Positions 38,853 to 48,051 of a DNA stretch of 64,000 bases are shown one piece after another. The number at the start of each line of letters is the position of its first letter. Position 1 is the first letter of the stretch. A program made the translations under genes and the position numbers. Origin of the DNA: an uncultured Clostridia bacterium. Lineage in GTDB: Bacteria > Bacillota > Clostridia > Lachnospirales > CAG-274. A model generated the notes under the pieces. That model had not been told where the DNA came from and ran no database searches. It saw only the letters and a program-made list of their open reading frames with translations. The stretch is from the NCBI GenBank assembly GCA_949948985.1, contig CATLIG010000006.1:26290-90289 (forward strand), given 5' to 3'.

Positions 38853-39662
38853 ATGGATATATCTGAAAATGAATTTAATGAGATAACTTCTTATGTCCAA
38901 TCAAAATACGGCATAAATTTAAAAAAGAAAAAAAACCTTATAGTCGGGAGGCTTGAAAATTACCTTGTAAGAAATGGTTATAAAAGCTATTCTGAGTATA
39001 TGAAAAAAATAAAATCAAACCCTACGGGAGAAGAATCAACTCAGCTTGTAAATCTTTTAACAACAAACCACACGTTTTTTTTACGTGAAAATGTTCATTT
39101 TGATTATATGAAAAATATAGTTCTACCTAAAATATACACAGCCGAGCAAAACAAAAAATCAATTTATCTGTGGTCAGCCGCGTCATCTACCGGAGAAGAA
39201 CCATATACAATAGTTATGACACTGCATGATTATTTCAATTCAAAACCAGGAAAATGGGATACAAGAATTCTTGCTACAGACATTTCCACACAAGTATTGG
39301 ATTATGCCAGAAAAGGAATATACTTGGAAGAACAACTAAAACCTCTTCCAAATTCATGGAAAAAAGCATATTTTGACGATTATGCTCCTGAAAAAAAACG
39401 TGTAAAAAAGAGTGTCCGTGACGATGTTGTTTTCAGAACTCAAAATCTAATGCAGCCTTTTAATTTCAAAAACAAATTTCATATAGTATTTTTAAGAAAT
39501 GTTATGATTTATTTTGAGGAAAATACAAAACTTGAGTTGATTAATAAAATATATGACTGTATGCTTCCCGGAGGTTATTTATTTATAGGTATGTCGGAAG
39601 TTTTAGACAAAAAAATTAAAAATTTCAGATACATACAATCATCAATATATCAAAAAATATAA
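38853..39662 (+). CDS. cheR: Chemotaxis protein methyltransferase CheR
   Basis: 269 residues. N-terminal helical domain, then the SAM-binding domain: THFLREN-like NHTFFLRENVHFDYM, LWSAASSTGEEPYTIVM, ATDISTQVLDYARKGIY, VFLRNVMIYFEEN and LFIGMSE. It adds methyl groups to receptor glutamates using S-adenosylmethionine. RBS ACGGAGG. It is followed by cheB about 210 bases later. Confidence 0.95.
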   Translation: MDISENEFNEITSYVQSKYGINLKKKKNLIVGRLENYLVRNGYKSYSEYMKKIKSNPTGEESTQLVNLLTTNHTFFLRENVHFDYMKNIVLPKIYTAEQNKKSIYLWSAASSTGEEPYTIVMTLHDYFNSKPGKWDTRILATDISTQVLDYARKGIYLEEQLKPLPNSWKKAYFDDYAPEKKRVKKSVRDDVVFRTQNLMQPFNFKNKFHIVFLRNVMIYFEENTKLELINKIYDCMLPGGYLFIGMSEVLDKKIKNFRYIQSSIYQKI

Positions 39663-39870
39663 CAGGACGTGTTTAAATATTATTAAAATTACCACAATAT
39701 AACAATAACTTAGCAAATCACCGCAAATAAAAACAATTTTTATATCTGCTCTGTAATTTTTATATAAAAATAACTTATCATATTCACAGAACAGTTCTTC
39801 ATAAAATTAAATTCTGACACTTTTTATGATGTCAATTAATATTTCTCTAATGTGGGAGGTTATAATTATT

Positions 39871-40995
39871 ATGAGTAAAATAAAAGTATTAGTAGTAGAT
39901 GACTCCATATTATTTCAAGAATTTTTATTAAACGCGTTAAATAAAGACCCTGAGCTTCAGGTTGTCGCAGTAGCAAAAGATCCATTTGAGGCTAAAGACG
40001 CTATAATGAAACATAAACCTGATGTAATGACTCTTGATGTTGAAATGCCAAGAATGAATGGAATTGAGTTTTTAAGACAACTTCTTCCTCAGTATAAACT
40101 TCCTACTGTAATGGTAAGTTCATTAAATGAGGTAGTTTTTGATGCTCTATCTGTGGGGGCAGTCGATTTTGTAACAAAACCATCTTCATTGACAGCTAAA
40201 AATATAAATGAATTTGTAAAAGATGAGCTTATTGTAAAAATAAAAGCGGCGGCGGCATCAAAAATTATAATTTCAAAACCAATAACTCATAAAAAACCGC
40301 CGTCTATTCCAAAAAAACCTGCTGTAAAAATTGATGATACCACCCTAGAACGTATTGCGTCAAAAATAAACAGCCATTCTCATTCTGTACCAAAAAGCAA
40401 TTCAAAAAATCCTATTCATTTAATAGCCATAGGAGCGTCAACAGGTGGAACAGAAGCTATACTTAGCGTATTATTGCAATTAAAACCGGACCTTCCCGGA
40501 ATAGTAATAACTCAGCATATGCCTCCAGGATTTACAGAAATGTATGCTAAAAGATTGGACTCAAAATGCTCTCTTCATGTTAAAGAAGCTGAAACAGGCG
40601 ATATAATAAAAAGAGGAACTGTTCTTATCGCTCCCGGTGATAAACATCTTACAGTTTGTAAAGAGGGAAATATTTATAAAGCTATTTGCTCCGAGGGAGC
40701 AAAGGTAAGCGGACATTGTCCTTCTGTCGATATTCTTTTCAGCTCTGTTGCTGAAACCGTTCAAAAAAACGCTCTCGGAATAATTTTAACCGGTATGGGT
40801 GCAGATGGTGCTACAGGACTTTTGCTTATGCATATGCAAGGTGCTGAAACAATCGGCCAAGACGAGGAAAGCTGCGTAGTATACGGAATGCCAAAAGTCG
40901 CTTTTAAAACCGGTGCTGTAAAATACCAGCTTCCATTAGAAAGCATACCGGGAAAGATATATCAAATAGTAAATGCTGGAAATTCAGTTAAATAA
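39871..40995 (+). CDS. cheB: Chemotaxis response regulator protein-glutamate methylesterase CheB
   Basis: 374 residues from the ATG at 39871 with GGGAGG upstream. Receiver domain: VLVVDDSILFQEF, phospho-Asp in VMTLDVEMPRMNG, VMVSS, and the Lys in DFVTKPSS. A linker rich in Lys/Pro leads to the methylesterase domain with the catalytic Ser in AIGASTGGTEA, His in ITQHMPPGFT and Asp in LTGMGADGATG. It demethylates or deamidates receptors. It pairs with cheR; no other che genes are in the window. Confidence 0.95.
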   Translation: MSKIKVLVVDDSILFQEFLLNALNKDPELQVVAVAKDPFEAKDAIMKHKPDVMTLDVEMPRMNGIEFLRQLLPQYKLPTVMVSSLNEVVFDALSVGAVDFVTKPSSLTAKNINEFVKDELIVKIKAAAASKIIISKPITHKKPPSIPKKPAVKIDDTTLERIASKINSHSHSVPKSNSKNPIHLIAIGASTGGTEAILSVLLQLKPDLPGIVITQHMPPGFTEMYAKRLDSKCSLHVKEAETGDIIKRGTVLIAPGDKHLTVCKEGNIYKAICSEGAKVSGHCPSVDILFSSVAETVQKNALGIILTGMGADGATGLLLMHMQGAETIGQDEESCVVYGMPKVAFKTGAVKYQLPLESIPGKIYQIVNAGNSVK

Positions 40996-41045
40996 TATAG
41001 TAAATTATATCTAAACAACAAAATAATACTACAATAAATATAAAT

Positions 41046-41157
41046 AAAAAAACAGCGAACAAAACTATAACACTTTACAATAAATAATCAGAGAAAAGAA
41101 AAAAATATTTTTTCTAACTCACGATGCTGTAAAATAATTTTGTTTTCGCTGTTTTTT
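41046..41157. terminator. Long inverted-repeat terminator between convergent genes
   Basis: AAAAAACAGCGAACAAAACT at the left and ATTTTGTTTTCGCTGTTTTT at the right, with a ~70-base loop. It sits between cheB and the glycosyltransferase. The loop itself holds a smaller AAAAATATTTTTT palindrome. Confidence 0.7.
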
Positions 41158-41201
41158 TCATACATTTTTTAATTTAAATAAAATCATCTGTTTCAAATAG
41201 C

Positions 41202-42338
41202 CTATTTATTCAACATAAGCTCAATATATTTTTCATAAACACTGTTAATCATATTAGATTTTGTAAAATTGTCTTTTACACGTTTATAAGCGTTCTTTCC
41301 AAATTTCATACGAAGTTCGTCATCATCAGTCATTCTTTGAATAGCTTGAGCAAAACCTTTCACATCATAAGGTTCAACAGTAAAACCTGTTTCATTATTA
41401 ATACTTACATAAGGTACTCCTGTCGGCAAATTAGTATTAATAACAGGTTTTCCATATATCATTGCCTCAAGCTGAACAAGACCAAACGCCTCTCCATTAG
41501 AAACCGATGGAAAAGCAAGCATATCGCAATCCCTTAAACAAGCTTTAAGTTTGTTATCGTCAAGCCTTCCAAGAAAATGAATTTTATCTGAAATACCCAA
41601 ATTATTAACTTTGTTAATAAGCTTTTCCCTAAGAGCGCCCTCCCCTATAATAAAAAGTTCCGCACCGTTTATCTCAGAGAAAGCGTCAATTAAAACCTCC
41701 ACGCCTTTGTAATATACAAGTCTGCCCACAAACAAAACTTTTTTTGAGTTTTCAAAGACTTTGTATTTATCAATAATCTTTTCCGAATCCTCGCTTTTTT
41801 TAAAATCATTTTCATCAATTCCATAAGGAATTATAGTACATTTATCTTTAAAATGTCTTAAATATTTTGAACTTTCAATATGCCCTTTTGTCGCTGTAAT
41901 TATGCAGTCCGCTCTTTTTAAAAGCCTTTTCATAACAGGGGCATAAAAAAGCATAAAAAATTTTTGCCTCACCACGTCAGCGTGCCACCATACGACAACC
42001 TTTCCCTTAAAACCTGATAAAATACAGGCAATATCAGCAAGAGGAAACGGCATATGAATATGAATTATATCGGCTGTTTCCGAAAGTTTTTTAAAATACC
42101 CAAAAAAACGTATAGACACAGGCATAGATAAATATATTCCTATACTTCCGGAGCGTATAACCTTTACGCCATTATATCTTTCTTTTGTTGTTTTTCTTTT
42201 TCCGCTGCATACCAAAACCTGTATATCAATATCGTTTTTGTCAATTAAACCCTCAGAGGTTTCCTGAACTACCCTTTCAATACCTCCTACAATAGGCGCA
42301 TAAAGCTTATTTACTTGAACAACCCTTATTTTTTTCAT
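41202..42338 (-). CDS. Glycosyltransferase family 4 protein
   Basis: 378 residues, GT-B fold. N-terminal VNKLYAPIVGGIERVVQETS with the usual GG loop; the middle linker ADCIITATKGHIESS; the sugar-nucleotide domain KKVLFVGRLVYYKGVEVLID; and the E-x7-E motif in SVSNGEAFGLVQLEAMIYGK. Retaining enzymes of this group build cell-surface polysaccharides. The sugar and acceptor are unknown. RBS ACGGAGG. It stands alone beside hydG. Confidence 0.9.
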   Translation of the reverse strand: MKKIRVVQVNKLYAPIVGGIERVVQETSEGLIDKNDIDIQVLVCSGKRKTTKERYNGVKVIRSGSIGIYLSMPVSIRFFGYFKKLSETADIIHIHMPFPLADIACILSGFKGKVVVWWHADVVRQKFFMLFYAPVMKRLLKRADCIITATKGHIESSKYLRHFKDKCTIIPYGIDENDFKKSEDSEKIIDKYKVFENSKKVLFVGRLVYYKGVEVLIDAFSEINGAELFIIGEGALREKLINKVNNLGISDKIHFLGRLDDNKLKACLRDCDMLAFPSVSNGEAFGLVQLEAMIYGKPVINTNLPTGVPYVSINNETGFTVEPYDVKGFAQAIQRMTDDDELRMKFGKNAYKRVKDNFTKSNMINSVYEKYIELMLNK

Positions 42339-42439
42339 ATAAACTGTTCCTCCGTAGATTTATAGCAACCCACAAAATTTTTATCGCTTTTCTGCATTAC
42401 GTTTTTATAGAAAGACAAGACTTTATAATAATTATTCCC

Positions 42440-43858
42440 TTAAAACCTAAAATCTCTCTCACCTTTTTCAATTTCAGCGATATTTTTAACCGCAATCTCT
42501 CTTACCATATCACTTACAATATTGGAGATTTCATTTTCAATAATCTCATCACCTTTTTTTCTTGTATCTTCAGAAGCATAATCCATAAGATATTCCTTTA
42601 AAGTCATAAGAGCGTTTGGCTGACAGCAATTAGCTATTTGCCCCGCTTTAACAAGTGACATAAACCTGTCACCTGTTCTTCCTTCTCTATAACAAGCAGT
42701 ACAAAAACTTGGTATATATCCAAGTTTTAAAAGCCAATTTACCACTTCGTCAAGAGTACGCCTGTCCTCAACCTCAAATTGAGAGGAATTATCCTCTTCT
42801 TTTTCTTCTTCGGCATAACCTCCCACACTTGTTTTAGAACCGCCGCTAATTTGAGATATTCCAAGTTCAAGAACTCTTTCCCTTGTTTTTTGCGACTCTC
42901 TTGTTGAAATAATCATACCCGTATAAGGAACCGCTATTCTTAAAACAGCGACAATTTTTTCAAAAATCTCGTCAGGCACAGCGTTTGAGAAATCATCAGG
43001 GTTAATATCATCAGCAGGACGAATTCTGGGCACACTTATAGTATGAGGTCCAACTCCCATAGTCGTCTCAAGATGCTCAGCATGCATAAGAAGACCAACA
43101 AAATCATATCTATACATATTAAGACCAAACAAAACACCTACACCAACATCGTCAATTCCACCTTCCATAGCTCTGTCCATGGCTTCCGTATGATAAGCAT
43201 AATTGCTTTTAGGACCTGTAGGATGCAATTTCTCATAAGCTTTTTTATTATAAGTTTCCTGAAATAAAATATATGTACCAATACCTGCTTCTTTAAGTTT
43301 TCTATAATTTTCAACCGTAGTAGCGGCAATATTAACGTTTACACGTCTTATAGAGCCATTTTTATGTTTAACGGAATAAATAGTCTTTATACAATCAAGA
43401 ATATACTCAATCGGGTTATTTACAGGGTCTTCACCGGATTCTATAGCGAGTCTTTTATGACCCATATCCTGTAACGCTGTCACTTCTTTTATAATATCCT
43501 CGCGTGTAAGCTTTTTTCTCATTATATTTTTATTTTTATAGTGATACGGACAATAAAGGCATCCGTTGACACAATAATTTGAAAGATACAACGGAGCAAA
43601 CATAACAATTCTGTTTCCGTAAAATTTTTGCTTAATATCCTTTGCTAACTTAAAGATTTTCTGATTTTCCTCATCAAGGTCGCACTCAAGCAAAACAGCG
43701 GCTTCTCTATGAGAAAGTCCTTTATACTCTTTAGCTTTTTTTAAAATAGCTTGTATATTCTCTTTATTACTTTTATTCTGACGGGCATATAAAATAGTTT
43801 TTTGAATTTCATCATCATCAATAAATTCCTCCGCCTTTTTTGATTTAATATCGTACAT
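42440..43858 (-). CDS. hydG: [FeFe]-hydrogenase H-cluster radical SAM maturase HydG
   Basis: 472 residues. Radical SAM cluster motif CVNGCLYCPYHYKNKN near residue 95. The C-terminal second-cluster motif CTACYREGRTGDRFMSLVKA plus ANCCQPNALMTL is diagnostic of HydG rather than ThiH. It cleaves tyrosine to make the CO and cyanide ligands of the H-cluster. This implies an [FeFe]-hydrogenase in the cell. The other maturases (hydE, hydF) and the hydrogenase are not in this window. RBS AAAGGGG; the unknown small gene upstream is 33 bases away. Confidence 0.95.
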   Translation of the reverse strand: MYDIKSKKAEEFIDDDEIQKTILYARQNKSNKENIQAILKKAKEYKGLSHREAAVLLECDLDEENQKIFKLAKDIKQKFYGNRIVMFAPLYLSNYCVNGCLYCPYHYKNKNIMRKKLTREDIIKEVTALQDMGHKRLAIESGEDPVNNPIEYILDCIKTIYSVKHKNGSIRRVNVNIAATTVENYRKLKEAGIGTYILFQETYNKKAYEKLHPTGPKSNYAYHTEAMDRAMEGGIDDVGVGVLFGLNMYRYDFVGLLMHAEHLETTMGVGPHTISVPRIRPADDINPDDFSNAVPDEIFEKIVAVLRIAVPYTGMIISTRESQKTRERVLELGISQISGGSKTSVGGYAEEEKEEDNSSQFEVEDRRTLDEVVNWLLKLGYIPSFCTACYREGRTGDRFMSLVKAGQIANCCQPNALMTLKEYLMDYASEDTRKKGDEIIENEISNIVSDMVREIAVKNIAEIEKGERDFRF

Positions 43859-43891
43859 AAAAAAATATCCCCTTTCAAATGAAAAACTGTT

Positions 43892-44389
43892 TTAATATCT
43901 TTGATTTATATATCCATCAATAATTGATTTTCTTATATCATCATTAAAAACAGATTCTTCTTTAAGTCTTTTTAAAATAAGTTCATTTGTAGAATGAAGA
44001 ATCATATTGTAGTTTTCAAGTACAATTTCAAATAGTTTTCCTTTAAGTGTTTTACTTTTCACATATATTGGATAGGCTGAAATACCTTTATAGTTTAACA
44101 TTTCAATAACTTTAAGAGTAGCGTAATCTTTTTTTTCATAATAATAATTGGCTTTTTCCCCATCAAAAGCATTTTCGGCATTCATTTTTGCATCTTTAGC
44201 AAGGGCGTTAAAATATTGATAATTGAATAATCCCTTTTCAACAGAGTCAATTTTTTTAAATGGTTCTGATTTAAGACTTAAAACAGCGTTAAGATTTTCA
44301 ATTAAATACTCGCCTTTTGTCATATCACCTTTTATATATTGTTCGATAAGACTTTGCCTGTATCTGAAATATTTATTTAAAGCATTCAT
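43892..44389 (-). CDS. Conserved-looking hypothetical protein upstream of hydG
   Basis: 165 residues, helical, no signal or membrane segments, no motif I can name. Sequence runs NALNKYFRYRQSLIEQYIKG ... NYYYEKKDYATLKVIEMLNY. RBS GAAAGGA at good spacing. It precedes hydG by 33 bases on the same strand, so it is probably cotranscribed. A role in H-cluster assembly would be guesswork. Confidence 0.6.
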   Translation of the reverse strand: MNALNKYFRYRQSLIEQYIKGDMTKGEYLIENLNAVLSLKSEPFKKIDSVEKGLFNYQYFNALAKDAKMNAENAFDGEKANYYYEKKDYATLKVIEMLNYKGISAYPIYVKSKTLKGKLFEIVLENYNMILHSTNELILKRLKEESVFNDDIRKSIIDGYINQRY

Positions 44390-44514
44390 AAAATCTATCC
44401 TTTCAAAAAAAGCACATCTGCCATTATATATTGCTATATATTACAACTAGAATATAATTATAATTATTGATATAATTTATATATAGATATTATAACAATA
44501 CATAAAATCAAAGT

Positions 44515-44554
44515 AGCAAAACAATAAAGTGATATATAACTTTATTGTTTTGCT
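44515..44554. repeat. Compact perfect family A palindrome
   Basis: AGCAAAACAATAAAGT and its exact complement ACTTTATTGTTTTGCT flank eight bases. It lies between divergent genes at 44389 and 44601 and resembles a minimal family A. Confidence 0.7.
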
Positions 44555-44600
44555 GTTATTATTAAAATTAAATAAATTCTCCCCGAAAGGATAAGTTAAC

Positions 44601-45026
44601 ATGCAAAAAAACACTTACCGCAACTTCTGGAATTATTACATAAAAAATATATCTCCAAAGCTTAAACAAATAGATATACTTTTAAAAGGTAAACTATATA
44701 ATATTCCGTTAAAAACCATTTCAGTTCTTTTGGATTTAAGCGAAAAAGAAATACAAGCAATAATGTCAGAAAAAAATATAACCTGTGTAACAAGCGATAA
44801 CTTTCTTACAATTATGTTAAATGGCAAAAGCTATATATGCACTACGTTAAAAAAAGAATTCGAGAAAAAATCTCCTCATAAATATTCTGCCGAAGATATA
44901 GCATACATATACAATATAGACCTTGGTAAAATAAAAAACGCGTTTAACTTTCTTGAAATAAATCAAATTTCTTCAGACAAGCTTCAATCAATTTTTATAC
45001 AAATTCCCTGTGAAAAAAAACAGTAA
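44601..45026 (+). CDS. Hypothetical protein with helix-turn-helix-like segments
   Basis: 141 residues with AAAGGA upstream of the ATG. Not recognised. Two stretches (NIPLKTISVLLDLSEKEIQA near 32 and YSAEDIAYIYNIDLGKIKNA near 96) look like helix-turn-helix or small all-helical repeats. Divergent from the hydG unit. Its reality rests on the RBS and sensible codon use. Confidence 0.5.
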   Translation: MQKNTYRNFWNYYIKNISPKLKQIDILLKGKLYNIPLKTISVLLDLSEKEIQAIMSEKNITCVTSDNFLTIMLNGKSYICTTLKKEFEKKSPHKYSAEDIAYIYNIDLGKIKNAFNFLEINQISSDKLQSIFIQIPCEKKQ

Positions 45027-45140
45027 TAATCATTAAAGAAATTCACAAAATTAATGACAGTAAAATAAAAAATTTTTTTGAAATTTTTTATTTATAAACT
45101 TCCATTATTTTCTTTTTCCTCTATATATAGTCAAAAGGTA

Positions 45141-45187
45141 TTACGGTGGTTCAGAATATGTGTGATAAACCTGTTCCAAACCACCGC
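45141..45187. repeat. Hairpin with ACGGTGGTTC arms (family B-like end)
   Basis: TACGGTGGTTCAGAA pairs with TTCCAAACCACCGC. It lies between convergent genes and shares the GGTGGTTT arm of family B. It may also terminate transcription. Confidence 0.5.
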
Positions 45188-45226
45188 TGCACTGCCTGAA
45201 TTTGTCACTTTGCTGTAATTATTTAT

Positions 45227-45775
45227 TTATGTCCATAAAAGACCTTCCGCAACACTGTTTGCACATTCTTCGCCTTTTAATTCCTTTAGAATAGCTAGTG
45301 CAAAATCAATAGTTGTCCCAGGTCCTTTAGATGTTATTATATTTCTGTCACATACAACCTTTTTATCAACAATTTCCGCTCCTTTAAGAAGTTCTTCAAG
45401 TCCGGGATAACATATAGCTTTATATCCGTTAAGTACTCCGTTAATTCCTAAAATAGACGGTGAAGCACATATAGCGGATATTTTTTTATTATTTTCTGAG
45501 AAATCTTTAAGTATATCAATAACATCTGAATTATTTTTAAGATTTTCCATACCCACCGTACCGCCAGGAAAAATAATCATTTCCGATTTAACAGCCATAG
45601 ACTTATTAAAGACCACATCAGCAACAACTTTAATATTGCTTTTTCCAACAACTTCTTTACTCTCGGTAATTGACATTGTAAAGATATCGACACCGCCTCT
45701 TCTCAAAATGTCAACAACTGCCAAAGCCTCAATCTCCTCAAATCCCTCAGCTAAGAATAAAACAACATTACTCAT
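45227..45775 (-). CDS. DJ-1/PfpI family protein
   Basis: 182 residues. Opens VVLFLAEGFEEIEALAVVDI, the DJ-1 signature with the conserved Glu, followed by ISAICASPSILGINGVLNGY with the nucleophile-elbow Cys and KVVCDRNIITSKGPGTTIDF. Bacterial members are chaperones, deglycases or glyoxalases; which applies is open. RBS GAAAGG. Single gene. Confidence 0.9.
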   Translation of the reverse strand: MSNVVLFLAEGFEEIEALAVVDILRRGGVDIFTMSITESKEVVGKSNIKVVADVVFNKSMAVKSEMIIFPGGTVGMENLKNNSDVIDILKDFSENNKKISAICASPSILGINGVLNGYKAICYPGLEELLKGAEIVDKKVVCDRNIITSKGPGTTIDFALAILKELKGEECANSVAEGLLWT

Positions 45776-45896
45776 AAAAAACCAACCTTTCTATAAATCA
45801 ATATATATATTTTTTAGAGTCGAAATAATAAAATAATCTTTATATCAGACGCAATAATCGCAGAGAAATCCTCTCCTGTTTACTCCCATATATACT

Positions 45897-45936
45897 AAAA
45901 AAGAATCCTCATTAATATCCTATAAGAATTCTTTTT
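45897..45936 (-). terminator. Terminator of the HD-GYP gene
   Basis: AAAAAGAAT...ATTCTTTTT stem (minus strand AAAAGAATTCTTATAGG ... GGATTCTTTTTT), about 85 bases past the HD-GYP gene stop. Confidence 0.6.
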
Positions 45937-46020
45937 ATTTATATTTTTAAAAATATTCTATAGCAATACAGAAAGCGAAACAATGAAATTACTTTTAATA
46001 TTTACTATAAATAAAATTTA

Positions 46021-47127
46021 TTAAACAAGATTTTCAATATCAATATCAATCTTTCGGGATAAATCAATAAATTCATCCTCTGTTTTAACAATAGGTCTTG
46101 ACATCTGCGACTGATTAATAAATATAATTTCGGCAATTCTTCCATCGGTGAGTTTGGCCCAGCTTCCAACATAGGTATACGCTATATTCTGTAAAAATAC
46201 AAAAAGATATTGTGTATCAAGAATGCTAAAGTTTTCTCTTTCAAAATTTCTTATAACACGGAAAGGACAGATTTTATCGCGGTAAATCCTGTCGGAAGTC
46301 ATAGCGTCATATATATCGCAAATAGAAACAATTTTAGCATATTTGCTTATTTCATCAGCTTTTAGCCCTGAAGGATAACCTTTACCGTTAATTTTTTCAT
46401 GATGCATAAGTACAGCATCTTTAATTGAGTCTGAAATATCAACATCTTTAATCATCTCATATCCAAGACTTGGATGCCTTTTAATTTCCTCAAATTCCTC
46501 ATCTGTAAGCTTTCCTTTTTTATTAAGTATATCTTGGTTTATTTTAAGTTTGCCAATATCATGTAAAAGTCCCGCTACCGTTAAATCCTCCGTTTCATCC
46601 TCAGATAAATTAAGCCATTTACTAAACATATTACATAAAAGAGACACATTAAAAGAATGACTGTACGTATAATCATTTATTCCCTTAAGGTAGCTTAAAT
46701 ATGTAAAAATATCACTTTTACAGTTTATTTTTCCCATAACATCCTTTACAATATTAAAAAGCTGTTCTTTATTAATATCACCGCCGTTTCCTATTGACTT
46801 GAGAATCTCCTTGATTTCATCAAGATTTTCATTATAAACACCGTTAAATTCTTTAAATTCAGGATTATCTGTAACAGACCTTATTTGGTCATTAACAGTA
46901 TATACTTCTTTTTGTTTAAAAGCAGGTATAGTATCGTCAATGGAATCCTCCCATACATATACATAATCAACATTATTTTGTTCTACCTTTGTAAAATTCA
47001 CACTGTTAAGCATTGTATTTTTAGCAAGTATAACAACACCTGTCTTTGTAACAACATCTCTTGCTAATATGCAGTTAGGTCTTACTTCAGAAACTTTTAT
47101 TTTTTTAGAAACATTTTCTTGCTCCAT
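46021..47127 (-). CDS. HD-GYP domain protein
   Basis: 368 residues from ATG 47127 (GGGAGG upstream). The N-terminal ~100 residues (VSEVRPNCILARDVVTKTGV VIL...) resemble the DUF3391-like lead domain of HD-GYP proteins. The HD-GYP core carries HDIGKLKIN, HHEKINGKGYPSGL and SICDIYDAMTSDRIYRD. It probably hydrolyses c-di-GMP without a receiver domain of its own. It is the third HD-GYP gene in this window. Single gene, with repeats on its upstream side. Confidence 0.9.
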   Translation of the reverse strand: MEQENVSKKIKVSEVRPNCILARDVVTKTGVVILAKNTMLNSVNFTKVEQNNVDYVYVWEDSIDDTIPAFKQKEVYTVNDQIRSVTDNPEFKEFNGVYNENLDEIKEILKSIGNGGDINKEQLFNIVKDVMGKINCKSDIFTYLSYLKGINDYTYSHSFNVSLLCNMFSKWLNLSEDETEDLTVAGLLHDIGKLKINQDILNKKGKLTDEEFEEIKRHPSLGYEMIKDVDISDSIKDAVLMHHEKINGKGYPSGLKADEISKYAKIVSICDIYDAMTSDRIYRDKICPFRVIRNFERENFSILDTQYLFVFLQNIAYTYVGSWAKLTDGRIAEIIFINQSQMSRPIVKTEDEFIDLSRKIDIDIENLV

Positions 47128-47434
47128 TTTTATAAACCTCCCAAATACAAAGATTAAATTCAATAATAATTTAACCTTTAAGTATAAATATATATAATCC
47201 CCAACCGAAAAAACAAAATCTTATTTTTTGGTTAATAAAACTGTTAAAAATTAAATTTTATAAAAGCGTTTCATAAAAAAATCATTTTTATATTTTAAAA
47301 ATAACTATTATTTTGCAAATTTAAGCTTAGTTTTTGTTAAATATTATTAAATACTATATAATATATTATAACATTTTTTTTTACATCAATCAAGATATTT
47401 TATTAAAATTTTCAATTACACTCAAAATATTAAC

Positions 47435-47595
47435 AGACCTGTTTAAAAGCATCATAATAACGATTGACAAAATATCTTTTCGAAAATCTAAGTTTAGATT
47501 TTCGCCATAATTTTATAAATATTTCAAGAAAATTAAACAAAGTATAATAGAAAAATAGCTGTCAGGTGGCATCACAGAGGTTTTCAAACAGGACT
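47435..47595. repeat. Family B element, copy
   Basis: AGACCTGTTTAAAAGCATCA at the left; inverted right end AGTCCTGTTTGAAAACCTCT. Contains the shared ATAACGATTGACAAAA and TATTTCAAGAAAATTAAAC. Confidence 0.7.
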
Positions 47596-47607
47596 ATTAT
47601 TAATTTA

Positions 47608-47690
47608 TAGCAAAGTAATAAAAGAATAAACATAAAATTCTTAAAAACATAATATATAAAAAAATTCTTTTATTAGCATTCCTTCTCATT
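47608..47690. repeat. Family A repeat, copy
   Basis: TATAGCAAAGTAATAAAAGA at the left and AATTCTTTTATTAGCATTCC at the right; the tail has diverged. Confidence 0.6.
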
Positions 47691-48051
47691 AAAAATTCTG
47701 AAAATTGCCATAATTATCAAAACATAAAAATAATTTTGTAAATATATCTTGACAAAGAAATTCAATTTATCATAGAATTGATTATATATAAATACCAGCA
47801 CTCAATAAAACTTAATTCTTTCATAATAACTTGCCCATTTATAATCTACTGTGTTGTCATAAGCCTAAATAAAATAGAGGCTATTCTCCCCCTCCTCCAC
47901 CTTGCATATTATAAAGCATTCAGCGTTATTATTAAAAGAATAAGTCTAATGAAAAACTAGCTTAGTTTGTAAATAAGTAATATTCATAAAATTTGTTTCA
48001 CCAAATTTATAGGTTACCCAAAAATTATGATAAAAAAACAGGAGGCTAAAA

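Noticed and set aside
47778..47960. 60-codon plus-strand open frame before the CPBP gene
   Set aside because: No ribosome binding site, odd composition, and it does not resemble any protein; treated as chance.
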